Assembly: GCA_004352715.1 (NCBI GenBank)
Contig: SCFE01000116.1
Span: 351,849-415,848 of the forward strand
DNA: 64,000 nucleotides
From: Hofstenia miamia
Taxonomy: Eukaryota > Xenacoelomorpha > Acoela
Reading direction: 5' to 3'
Positions within the stretch are counted from its first letter, which is position 1, and the number at the start of each line of letters is the position of its first letter. The notes under the pieces are model-generated. The model was not told the DNA's origin. It worked only from the letters and a program-made list of their open reading frames with translations, and did not search any database. Of this stretch, positions 53,440 to 64,000 are shown in pieces. Made by a program: the position numbers and the translations under genes.

Positions 53440-53530
53440 GTTCCCCGAGCTGAAAGGGATACCAGCATGAAGCTGTAAGAAGAAATGAAATAATCATACT
53501 AATAAAATGGTTTTATTTAATACTGAGTGA

Positions 53531-54090
53531 GAAAAATATTAAAAATTAAAAGAAAAAAACAAATATTACAGGTGCAGAGAAGAAACTTTTTGCATTTACA
53601 TACATGTATATGAATCATCATAATCAGTGCTTAAGAAGGTTAGCCTGTGACGCATTAACTTAACTTTAAAAAGTTAAAAAATGTATTTGTCTGATTTAGT
53701 TTATGTTTTCTTACATATTAACAAGGTTAAGACTCTGTTTAATATACTACTTTATGTAAATTACTAATCATTGTTTATGATTTTTCAAAATTTCAATAGT
53801 TTGAGTGTGCATGAATACATTCATAATATGCATATATAACTTCAAATTATTTCCTGCATAGATATCAAAGTTTCAATATAGTCTTATTGTATCAATTAAG
53901 AAATTGCAATGACAACCAAAGCGAAGGTAGCTTTGCACCGACCATCTGCTATTTGTAACTTTTTTATTCATTCAAAACAACACAAAAAATAAAACTTGTT
54001 CACCTTGATTTTTAGAAATTCTATAGTAGACCTAACTAAATATTCAATATTTAATAGTTTTATGCTATATTTCAAGAGAAGTGTACATAC
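53531..54090. other. No recognisable feature
   Basis: AT-rich sequence between two LINEs. No frames or repeats identified. Confidence 0.4.
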
Positions 54091-54093
54091 TTT

Positions 54094-54990
54094 CTGGAAA
54101 CGCTCCATAGGGTGGAACTAGGAACGGGAAGGCCACCAACAGGGAGACGCAGAGAGAAGAATGGCACGAGGAATGGACTTGAATAAAGAGAATTTCACAG
54201 CGGATAAGGTATTAAAAGGAACATTACGGAAAAGGGCAAATAGCGAGGAATTAGCTTTGCGAAGACACAAAGACACATGTCCAGTCCAATTTAAGTTTGC
54301 AGCAAGTTGAACTCCAAGATGAGTGTGATGAGGCGCAAAGTTCACAGGTAGAGGCAAATCAGAAGGGGGAGCCACAGAAAAGGAAATACCACATGTCTTG
54401 GTAGCGCTAAATTCAAGATGGTTGACAGAGAACCAAGTGGACGAATGCTCAAGATTAGAAGAAATATTAGAAGCAAAAGACAGCCAAAATCGAAGATCGC
54501 AGTGTCGTCGACATACAACAGGCAAGACGAGTTGAGAACAGAATGAGGGAGGTCGTTAATGGCAATGGGGAAGAAAAGAACAGCAAACACTGTGCCTTGA
54601 GGGGGACCAGTATTAACGGGGACAGGATAAGAGATAGACGAGTTGATTTTGACACATTGGTGGCACTTGGTCAGGTAAGACTGCAACAGTTGGATGAAAT
54701 CCGCATCAAAACCAAATAAACTTAACTTGTCAAGCAGAATGGAATAAGGGAGGTGGTCAAATGCTTTTGAGATGTCAAGAAAGATAATACAACCAGGATC
54801 ATTACAATTAGAGTAAAAGTAGCAGTTTTCGATCAGTGTGAGTAAGTTAGTAATCGTAGACCAAACAGGAAGGTTGCCATGCTGAGAAGAAGAGATGAGG
54901 TGACGAATTTTTGGGAATAAAAAACGAAAAACAAGGCGTTCAAAGATGATAGAAAAGCTATTGGGCGGCAGGACGTGACCTGCAACGAGG
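54094..54990 (-). mobile_element. Second copy of the jockey/CR1-like LINE (RT fragment)
   Basis: Homologous to about 25920-26760. Minus-strand frames include GPPQGTVFAVLFFPIAINDL, a VDDTAIF remnant (YVDD), CGISFSVAPPSDLPLPVNFA and HLGVQLAANLNWTGHVS. Truncated at both ends, with frameshifts near 54350 and 54480. Two copies of one family in 64 kb imply recent activity. Confidence 0.85.
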
Positions 54991-54999
54991 GATGATTCG

Positions 55000-55260
55000 A
55001 TGATGTTGAAGAAGACTTCGAAACGTCCGATGACGGCTGGACACGAAACCTACAATGATTTCCAAGGCATTGTCAATTTACGGGAGACTACTAGAGTATG
55101 TCATGTCTGCGCGCCAATCAGAAGGAACAGGTCTGCGTTGCTGAAGGATGAAAATGACGTGAAACAAGGTATGAATGCGCTCCATGTCAGAAAGCATTTT
55201 GTGTTTCTCCTTGCTTTGGTCGCTGACACACAGTTGAAAATTTGATTAGATTTACGAATG
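55000..55260 (+). pseudogene. piggyBac transposase C-terminal Cys-rich domain
   Basis: RVCHVCAPIRRN in one frame and, after a frameshift near 55165, RYECAPCQKAFCVSPCFGR reproduce the CxxC...YxCxxC...LC..PCF..H pattern of the piggyBac C-terminal RING/PHD-like finger. Upstream the sequence joins the LINE fragment directly. The catalytic part is absent. Confidence 0.6.
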
Positions 55261-55319
55261 ATGTGTATCGCCATAAATAATTGAGCGATTGACAAATATA
55301 TAACAGAAATTTTGACGTT

Positions 55320-55960
55320 CATATTTAAAATAAAATAAAAAAACGTATGTTAATAAGGCTTTCACAACTTAACTTTGCTTCATCAGGGTAAAATTAAATG
55401 CGGTAAATATAATATTTTACAAAATTTATCTAATTAAAATACGTAAAGTTCATTATTAATTTGATTGTTCATTAAAGTTTGATTTCTATTTAAATGTTCT
55501 TTAATTACTATTGATTCTGCTATATTTGAATTTTGATGTTGAACTATTATTCTAAAATTATTTTCTTTTGCTCTATACTGATGTTGATATATATCTGCAT
55601 GTGGCCTTTTAGATGTCATTATTGCGTACTCCAAAATGTCTTGAAGTTTGTTCAATGTATGAAATATTACATTCATCACAGTTGTATTCATAGACTACAG
55701 ACGACTTAAGACATATTGGAGTGTCATATTTGTTTTAGATTAAATCTTTGGTCTTTTTGCTTGTAAAGGCTATTGTTATTTTATGCATTAGGCTATTATT
55801 TTCTTTTTTGATGCGATGTTTGATATATTTACATGATGTTTCACAAATATATGATCATTTCCAATATACATATTCTTCTTTTTTTCCATCTTCACAATTT
55901 CTTGATATTAAAATTTTATCTATTAGCTTTCTGATTAATTGAAAATAAACTAAATTTTTG
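55320..55960 (-). pseudogene. Penelope-like element C-terminus (GIY-YIG region)
   Basis: Minus-strand reading gives SSVVYEYNCDECNISYI, then EQTSRHFGVRN, matching the GIY-YIG nuclease end of Penelope-like proteins (V.Y...C..C...YIG.T.R....R..EH). After a frameshift the frame 55434-55691 continues with IVQHQNSNIAESIVIKEHLN. The first Gly of YIG is Glu here and the RT lies in decayed sequence upstream. The downstream end carries CCTGATGAAGC, common at Penelope 3' ends. Confidence 0.55.
55360..55386 (-). ncRNA. Hammerhead-like core motif at Penelope end
   Basis: On the minus strand CTGATGA is followed by 16 bases and GAAA, the spacing and conserved core of a hammerhead ribozyme. GCAA/TTGT could make a short stem II. 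Penelope-like elements are known to carry hammerhead motifs near their ends. Stems I and III are not evident, so this may be coincidence. Confidence 0.25.
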
Positions 55961-56134
55961 GGCCTGAATTTGAATCTTTCCCCTATATTTACTTAGGGTT
56001 TCTATTCACAGGGACATTGATTAAAAATTTACGAAAATTGGAATTGACAAAATGGAACGTATTGCTAAAGATCAAAATTTTTCTGTTAATGATTGCAGAA
56101 ATATGAAAATGAGTGTCTCAATACTTATGGCCTG

Positions 56135-56137
<3 letters not shown>

Positions 56138-56172
<35 letters not shown>

Positions 56173-58052
56173 CTCTCTGTACAAAAGTTGTTAAGAACTC
56201 GCTCTGTGTACACATTATATTTATATCTCGCTCTGTGTACACTATTTCAAACAATTAATTTTTTTTTCATTTATTTCTCGCTTGTGTGCTTTTTTATAAT
56301 AATTATGTATAGAAATGTTATTTTCACGCTATTATCCTAAACGTTGTTTAATCGGTACATTGTTTAATCCAGATATCTCAGTAGTTTGCGAATATTTACA
56401 TAATTAAGTTTACATTATGTAGTAATAATGAAATGATTTAATCTGAAAACAATTATTTGCTCATATGTTTTTATTCTTTGCCATCCATGCTCTCGAATCC
56501 GGATTAATTGAAGTCTTAAATTATGGTAAAACCTTAGCAAATATTAAGTTATATGATAGTATTCACAATTTATATTTTGCGATTTAGCAAAAATTTTCGC
56601 TTAAGAAAGCGGGATTGAACATATTTACAAACAATCTGTCTAATCCGGACTTCAAAAAATTTTTATAGTAACTGCAATAATTACTAACGATTAATAATTT
56701 TTTAATATAGTAATTAACATCAGAAATAATTGCTTAAGAATATTTTCCTGCATTGTATTAGTTGCGTTTAATCCGCCATTCTCTAATTTGTCTATTTTGG
56801 GAAATAAAACATTTTTAAGCAATATAAGATACGTTCAGCTTCACTGTTTTCAAAATATTGAAATACAATCAATCTTTATTTAATTCTCTTGATTCTTTGT
56901 ATGTTATATTTATAGTCTTCCATTGTATGGGATTTATTTTAATTCTGCCTAATCTGGATTTTTAAATTGAGCCCTTTTACTTTATTTCGTTTTTTGCGCA
57001 TTCGCAATTTAACAAGAGCATATATTTTTGCCGAGGCGTTAATTTTGGTGTCCGCAGAGGAGAACTTAATTCTAAAATTTCCATATTCATCATTTGATCT
57101 TCATCGGAACAGTTTGTGAATTCGCCCATTATTTTAGCTCAGTAAACTATAATAGTGCTTAAAAATTTATGAATATGTATTTATAATTAAGTTTTACATG
57201 TGCGGAATATCATCAATGAAGTTCCGAAATCAATCATTAACTATTCAACTTGCTTTCTGGCGACAATCACTGCAACAATAGCTGCAATGCTTTTAACTAA
57301 CTAGAAATTCTATTCTACTTATCACAGAAATGCTAACATCTGTCAATTTGCCAACGTCAATTAATTAGTAAAAACTCAATTTTTCGCAATAAATCCTACT
57401 TGTTGATAGTAATTACAGTGAACAATTCCAATCAGCATTTAATTGAACAATCCACACACTTATTTGAAGCCCAAGATTTTAAATAATTAATTATACCAGG
57501 GCATACTTCTTAGTACAAATATTATACAATAAAACCATTGCTGCTTTACAGTGGCCGGAATAGACAGCTTGCAATTCTTTGCAGTTATTTTCGCACATAC
57601 CTTGCGTACTATCATATTCATTCATCTAAGTATTTGATTTGGATCTCTATTAAAATATTGAACTTCAAATTCCTGTTACAAATAGATATTGAAAGTAAAA
57701 TCCGGATTAGACAGCTGAATTTTTTTTTATTATTTTGACATTTATATTTATTATTATAGCGGTTATTGGCATAAACATTTTATATTTGGAGTTTATTATA
57801 AGAATAAATGCTCCATGATTGTTACCAAAGTGTACAGGAAGCGCGAGGTGTACAGAGAGCGAGATATAAATATTGATCTATATTTTTTGAAAAATCAAGG
57901 TTGTTTCTATATGCCTTTGAGTAGCGTTCATATTTTTAACAATAAAAATTTTATAGGCTTTTGTGGATTTATACCTCGCTCTCTGTAATATGGGATTTTT
58001 TACTCACCTCGCCTAAATTGACATTTTCACAGTACAGAGATATATATATATA
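56138..58052. mobile_element. (TA)n-bounded element with CTCGCTCTGTGTACA motifs
   Basis: After (TA)n at 56138-56170 come CGCTCTCTGTACA (56171), CTCGCTCTGTGTACA (56198 and 56227) and CTCGCTTGTGTG (56277). At the other end are inverted and direct copies: GTGTACAGAGAGCGAG (57848), CTCGCTCTCTGTA (57974) and GTACAGAGA (58032), followed by (TA)n and a gap. There is no coding frame. The layout parallels the 22624-23445 element but with an unrelated motif. Confidence 0.6.
56340..57740. mobile_element. Possible nested element with CTAATCCGGATT motifs
   Basis: Variants of TAATCCGGATT occur at 56365, 56496, 56641, 56768, 56949 and (inverted) 57700. GGCCGGAATAGACAGC at 57552 shares the TAGACAGC context of the 57700 copy. 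They cluster inside the flanking CTCGCTCTG element and suggest a second insertion. Borders are not resolved. Confidence 0.4.
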
Positions 58053-58541
58053 NNNNNNNNNNNNNNNNNNNNNNNNNNNNNNNNNNNNNNNNNNNNNNNN
58101 NNNNNNNNNNNNNNNNNNNNNNNNNNNNNNNNNNNNNNNNNNNNNNNNNNNNNNNNNNNNNNNNNNNNNNNNNNNNNNNNNNNNNNNNNNNNNNNNNNNN
58201 NNNNNNNNNNNNNNNNNNNNNNNNNNNNNNNNNNNNNNNNNNNNNNNNNNNNNNNNNNNNNNNNNNNNNNNNNNNNNNNNNNNNNNNNNNNNNNNNNNNN
58301 NNNNNNNNNNNNNNNNNNNNNNNNNNNNNNNNNNNNNNNNNNNNNNNNNNNNNNNNNNNNNNNNNNNNNNNNNNNNNNNNNNNNNNNNNNNNNNNNNNNN
58401 NNNNNNNNNNNNNNNNNNNNNNNNNNNNNNNNNNNNNNNNNNNNNNNNNNNNNNNNNNNNNNNNNNNNNNNNNNNNNNNNNNNNNNNNNNNNNNNNNNNN
58501 NNNNNNNNNNNNNNNNNNNNNNNNNNNNNNNNNNNNNNNNN
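58053..58541. other. Assembly gap
   Basis: 489 Ns immediately after a (TA)n tract. The frames across it are artefacts. Confidence 0.99.
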
Positions 58542-59049
58542 ACGGGCTGGTTCACTAATTCAATGGTGTGAGCCAAGCAGGAGTGGCCAATAAAGAAGTC
58601 GGCATATATACAACTCTATCAAGAACATAGAATAAATTACCAAAGAATATTGGAAATCCTTAAATACTTATAAATTTCTTAGTTATTTTGTAAACCTTTT
58701 AAGAAAACAGATTTAAAATTTTGTAAATAAGTATGCAGTGTCAGTACTCTTTAATATCAAAGCATAACAGACGAAAGTGAGAAGGGAAACCGGTGTCTTC
58801 TGATTTTTCAGCAAACCGTGACCAATGTCTTGTGAATTTTATGAAAACATTTTTAATAATATTGAGAATTATAAAAAAAATTTTTTAGCCGCTGAAGGCA
58901 TACACAACAAGAAAAGAAGACGCTTCAAGAAAGCATCGTTAAAGTATAATATACTGATAATTACAATACGGAAGCATGTATTGCCGAACATATCACATTT
59001 ATGTGAAATTTTATGGGTTGTTATTTTTCAGGTAAAGCGAAAGTAGTAT

Positions 59050-59290
59050 GGCCACATAGAATTCAATATTTATATCACAAGATATAATGTTGCCACTTGT
59101 TCTTGTATAAAACTATATTGCCACTTGGTTTTTTAATATAAACACAATTTTTTTACTCAGAACAGCTTCACGTGATATTGCCACCTAATTTTATACGATA
59201 GAATACCATTTACGTAAAACCGCTTAAGTCCTTTTACTTAATACCGTTATAAATTATATTGTTACCCGATTTTCTAGTATAAAACTATTT
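59050..59290. repeat. Imperfect repeats of an ATATTGCCAC motif
   Basis: ATRTTGCCACTTG-like segments recur near 59087, 59127 and 59177, and more weakly near 59259, often followed by TTTT and a TATAAAAC-like stretch. Spacing is irregular (about 40-80 bases). It may be a decayed minisatellite. Confidence 0.4.
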
Positions 59291-59299
59291 CCTTACTTG

Positions 59300-62200
59300 A
59301 TCTACTCCTAATGCAGCTAACGCTTAATCTAAAGAAGCTATTATATGGGAAATTTTTTCCCTTTTATAAAGTCTGACTGGTTCGTGTCAGAAAATATTAC
59401 ACATGACTATTATAAACATTTGTTTTAAGTTGAAAAATTCCATCTTGTTTATCATTAACTACCAGAAAATGCTGTCAAATGTTTAAAATTGATGAATTGA
59501 AAGATAATGTATTTATATTTGACATGAAGAGTGGAAGACCATTACATTTTTAATTTGAATGTAGTTTGATATTATTGTTGCATTATTTTATTATACTTAT
59601 ATCATGTGGTAAAACTAATAACACAGATTTTTTAGATGTTATATTTTCCGGTGATAATAAAGTTTAGTTAAATTTGAATGAAAAATACATAGTCCATAAA
59701 ACCATCTAAAAAGATTTAGAACATCATTCTGAAATGAAATGAATCTACATTACACAAAAAATGTCTGGCCAAAATGAAATTGCGCAAACCTTAAAATTCA
59801 GCAATAATTTGGAATTAGTGATTCCTCTGACAAGTTGCTAACCTAACCGAAAATTGACCTAGCAAGAAGCCGTAGTGTTGACACATCACATTTTTAAAAA
59901 CTAGAAAACAGTCTCTACGAATAGATTGTAGGTATTAGAAATTATTTTAAAAAAGGTGAGGTTTGCTGACATCAAAAATATACATTATATAACTTTACGA
60001 CTGTACATGTATAATATGATTTGGTATTTAAATAATAAATATACAAGAATACTTTTAGATAATTTACAATTGCCTTAATTAAAATTTCGAAATGTAGAAT
60101 CGTATACAGTTTTTGCTCGTCTTGAGAGATGCAGAAAATTTGTGAAGATGTCTAATGCAATCTGTTTTCATTCGTCTCCTCCGGTTCTCAAATTCGCGAA
60201 CATAATATAGCTCAAAGACAAAATCTCCATAGCAAAGAAAACGTAATACTTGCATGAATTGATTTAGTTGGTAATCATTAGTTATTTTATGTATTTCGCA
60301 GTTCTAAAATATTGAAATTGCGTAAGCAAAACAAAAAGGTAAAATTTCAATAGCAAATTCTAGTTGAATTCCAAAACATTTTTAACATAAATGCATTACA
60401 ACTTTGGCACAGTAGCAAACCCCAAAAAACTACGAACATGCTCATATTAGAAATCATTGCAGTAAAATGAAGTGTGCTTTCATTTCTATATTAAAAAAAC
60501 TTTATAATCAAACATTCGTTGTTTACAGAGAAACAGCGGTGTGAGATATTCGATATTAACATGCTATCTATGAATTATAAAACCGTCAAAAGACGTACCG
60601 TATGGTTAAGCATTTTATAATTAAAGTTTATTCAATAAATTTATGATGTCCCATTTTTGTAATGAGAGGCTGTACAGCAAGGGCGTAAAAATACATTACA
60701 TTTTAGCGTAAAATTGTAGCAAGCATCTTACATATTTCATTACATATTATTAGAAACGCTACATAATATTTCTACTAATATTTAATGTTACAGTTCGTCT
60801 TTTATTTTAATGTGATGCAATAAAGGACTATATAAATTTGTAACACTTTGAATACGCCTAAAACGACAAGGATATTTTCAAGTTTGAATCATGATTTTCA
60901 CATAAATTTACTTTGTTTATCATAATTTTACATACATGCGAATTTTACTCCAATCCTTATTTTTTGGACCAATTACATTAATATTTTTAAAAAAGCTATT
61001 TCGTATGATTACATTGAGCACTTATACCAGCTTCTTTTTATGGAATAAAGTTTCATGGAAACATTTTTTAATATTCAATTATATATGTAATTGCTTCAGT
61101 CAATGAAAAGTAATAATCACTTGCATAAATTAATGTTTTCATCAATAATTTATGATTTCATATGGATGATTTAATAATCTGAATTTCATCGATTTGGGTG
61201 TAATCGAATACTGTTTAATTAGAACGACCACTGCGTCAGATATTCAAGTATAAAACTTTTTGATTGAGAACATGAGCATTATGTGCGTGTATTATGATCT
61301 AGTTTTAATCTATAATATATACAGATAGCTATAGAAGTTCTACCAGCTGTACTCTGTACAATACAATGCAGTACAATATATTTCGTCAAACAATTTTCAA
61401 TAAAATTAAATCAAATTTAACAAAATATTTGAACATTAGTGATGATGTATTAAATTTATCCTAGTTTTGCTATTTGCTACCCTAATTTTGCTTCTAGTAT
61501 GTTACCTATAGTCTTTTAGTAATGCGTTAATGTAAATTATTTCAATAGGTAATTTTGACGTCAGTGTAAATTCAGTGTAAAAGCAGTATTTTGCTTGAAA
61601 TAAACTACTTTGTAAAGTTTAAGAAGATATATTCCGCATTTCATTCCATATAATTTCAGCTTGTAAAGTAATCGTGAAATTTGACTGTTGTTTTCTATTC
61701 CTGAATTGCATCACAAAATTGTCTGAGTTCGTTTTGATGATGTGACAAATGAAATATTTTACTTTATTACGCTGTCTTGTGCAAGACTAGTAGCGAATAT
61801 GTACATACAATTTAATAGTTTTATTTTATTTGATTTTCATGAAATTGTTCTAATTTAATAAAGTTTGGGGAGTATAGATGTGTAATTTAAGCATGATAAT
61901 TTATATTTTCTCAAGAGCATGCATAGTTCAACAACGAAGATCAAAAATATCTAGCTATTGAAATTTTCTGTTTGCAAAATAATCCTTATCCATATTAATA
62001 TAATTATTCCTATTTACAATTAAATTTGGCCTATGTTTAAAAGAAACTCGAGTAGGATCATTAATCACACTTGGTGTTTACGTTAGAGCAGAAACTTTAA
62101 ATGTATTAATATATTGCACACATAAAAATGTCTTTCATTATTTCTTTGTATCCTCTTTCAAATTTTAAATGATTCTCAAGTGCTTTAAGTTTTCTAAAGA

Positions 62201-63590
62201 TTGTATGGAAACATGAAAATACTTTTGCAACGGAAAATGTAAGAAATTGTTGGAAATGCAGACTCTTCAACCTAAGTTTAGGAATTTCTAGAATGAAAGA
62301 AAAATGAACAACATGAATTATGCTATTCAACCAAATACAATTTTATAATCTCACAAAGAGAATGATACTTCCAAACAATATTATATTGGTTTAAACACAG
62401 AGTATAAATCATGATGTAACTTAAGTACTTACTATACATACGTATATATATTTTTTTTCCTCTACAATTTACTGCAAATTGACATTGGGTTCTCAATACC
62501 GTTGGATTGCAAACAAAACTGCATATAGAGAATAGTATACTAATATAATCATTGATATTATTTTAATGCTAGCTATATTTAATTATACCTAGTCAACGAG
62601 ATTTAAAAAATTATATTTATCAAGTAAAACGACGTGTCGCAATTCTGGATATCGCATTGGAAATCCGGATAGTATGACAGTCTGTAAATGTTCGTTTCCC
62701 TTTTATCGTAGTAGTGCTCAGGTTGCTTTTATTAGTTTTAACTTTCCGTTTTCATTTTATATACTTTACCTACTATTTAATGAATGCTACATTGCAGAAA
62801 ATTTTTTAATAAAGATTTAACTAAAACTTTGTTTTTTCACATAATACTTTGGTCAAATTTTGTTCATTTTTAAGTTAAAAATTGCTGATAAATTGATTTT
62901 CTTAAAGTACTTACATGTACATGCACCGAAAAGTTTACATTTGTGAATTAATAATGTAATAGAGAGGAAGTTAAAATTTACTTTCATTCGTTAAAGCTTT
63001 AGAATTTTTCACGTTCACGCGTTAATATACGTTAATTCCCATCCAATTGTAAATTCAACAACCAAATAATCTATTGTTTAGATAAAATCATACAGGTGTA
63101 TTTGCATTTACGTAACGTGGACAGTATCAATTTTAACGGTATTTGATGCTAATTTTTTGTAAATCATGCGGTTTATTCTTTATCCTAATAAGATTATGTA
63201 ATATTTGCTTTAAGATTTCAATATTAAACATCAGCTTCCACATAAATGCAATGACTAATTTCTCCTAATGTTGACATTGAGCTCATTTCGCCCAATTATT
63301 CCCTAACGACAATGCGCTATTTTAACGGCCTTAAAATGTTTAAACTAGCTAATTAAATTCTCTCGAGACTGATAAAAGCGGTAAATACAATTTTTCGTAT
63401 TACAAACTTTTAGAATTAAACTCTTGTGGAAGATCAATATATTAAGAATTAGTAAGAACTGTTTGTATGTATATCTTTATTTTAACCTTATTTACCTTTT
63501 TGTGTTTTAAGCCGAATTAATAAATACAGGTGTAAAATAGTGTAATTTCTACACAAAAAGTGAATGTAATGATTAGACCTAAATGGCCTA
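59300..63590. other. AT-rich region without recognised features
   Basis: 4.3 kb in which I find no coding frame with protein-like composition, no transposase or RT motif, and no clear terminal repeats. It could contain regulatory DNA or old, unrecognisable repeats. Confidence 0.4.
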
Positions 63591-63779
63591 ATATATATAT
63601 ATANNNNNNNNNNNNNNNNNNNNNNNNNNNNNNNNNNNNNNNNNNNNNNNNNNNNNNNNNNNNNNNNNNNNNNNNNNNNNNNNNNNNNNNNNNNNNNNNN
63701 NNNNNNNNNNNNNNNNNNNNNNNNNNNNNNNNNNNNNNNNNNNNNNNNNNNNNNNNNNNNNNNNNNNNNNNNNNNNNNN

Positions 63780-63813
<34 letters not shown>
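63590..63813. repeat. (TA)n microsatellite with gap
   Basis: (TA)n on both sides of Ns at 63604-63779; the true length is unresolved. Confidence 0.95.
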
Positions 63814-63815
<2 letters not shown>

Positions 63816-64000
63816 TGATCTTTTCTGTATAGCTGTATAAATCATAATTAACTTAATTGCATTTTGTTAAAATCCACATTTTTGTTTAATCGGCAAAATT
63901 TCAAAATTCCTTGATTAAAAGCTTTCTTAACTTTTAACGGAGCAATGCAATTGGACCAAGAGTGAACTGGACATCAAAATCTCATCTGATAGATATGTGC

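Larger units (their letters stand above)
50000..53530 (+). mobile_element. Non-LTR retrotransposon with CCHC and restriction-like endonuclease
   Basis: A nearly full-length coding region read in three plus-strand blocks: N-terminal basic/coiled-coil region, RT with YMDD, and C-terminal zinc knuckle plus PD...D endonuclease core. RT followed by CCHC and REL-endonuclease is the R2/R4/NeSL-type layout. Purine-rich on the coding strand. Broken by a gap with local duplication (50467-50488), a deletion at N 51539, and frameshifts near 51630 and 52725. The 3' region after 53439 includes AATAAAATGG near 53500. It lies head-to-head with RIN, starting about 0.4 kb upstream of its ATG. Confidence 0.85.

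Noticed and set aside
58825-59046. 73-codon plus-strand frame rich in Lys and Arg, with a possible GTAAAG donor at its end
   Set aside because: No recognisable domain, no second exon, and composition typical of AT-rich noncoding DNA.

Overview
The window is an AT-rich, gap-containing draft contig from an animal nuclear genome, almost certainly an invertebrate. It has spliceosomal introns (GT donors and short pyrimidine-rich TTTTTAG acceptors), one multi-exon metazoan signalling gene, many (TA)n microsatellites, and relics of hAT, pogo, Tc1/mariner, piggyBac and P-like DNA transposons plus several non-LTR retrotransposons and a Penelope-like element. No bacterial, organellar or viral gene order is visible. 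The species cannot be named from the sequence.

The only clear host gene is a RIN (Ras and Rab interactor, Drosophila sprint) orthologue on the minus strand. It runs from an ATG at 49642 to a TGA at 8540. I could chain 16 coding exons with every splice phase compatible. The product is a 957-residue protein with an SH2 domain, proline-rich linker, RIN-homology region, VPS9 Rab5-exchange domain and C-terminal Ras-association domain. Two further exon-like segments near 44.8-44.9 kb fit each other but not the main chain.

Layout: 1-8.2 kb holds minisatellites, a segmental duplication whose two copies form a filled/empty site pair for a TA-targeting DNA transposon, and LINE debris. 8.2-49.6 kb is the RIN gene, whose long introns are packed with mobile elements. 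The last intron has a hAT-flanked insertion of 5.0 kb containing a truncated LINE and nested pogo-like elements. The introns between 19 and 30 kb hold (TA)n-bounded repeats, a jockey/CR1-like LINE and a P-like element with a THAP domain. 31-44.5 kb holds mariner, piggyBac and hAT elements and a haplotype-like duplication. 50.0-53.5 kb is a plus-strand LINE with a restriction-like endonuclease domain, starting about 0.4 kb upstream of the RIN start codon. 54-56 kb holds a second copy of the 26-kb LINE, a piggyBac C-terminus and a Penelope-like C-terminus. 56.1-58.05 kb is a (TA)n-bounded element with repeated subterminal motifs, apparently carrying another nested element. 58.5-64 kb shows no gene.

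The least explained structure is a set of segments bounded by (TA)n tracts, each with its own 10-15 bp motif repeated near its ends (about 20.0-23.5 kb and 56.1-58.1 kb). Two large direct repeats (20.4-22.6 kb and 37.5-41.5 kb) meet at single-N joins after (TA)n tracts. They look like unmerged contig ends or haplotypes rather than true tandem duplications.
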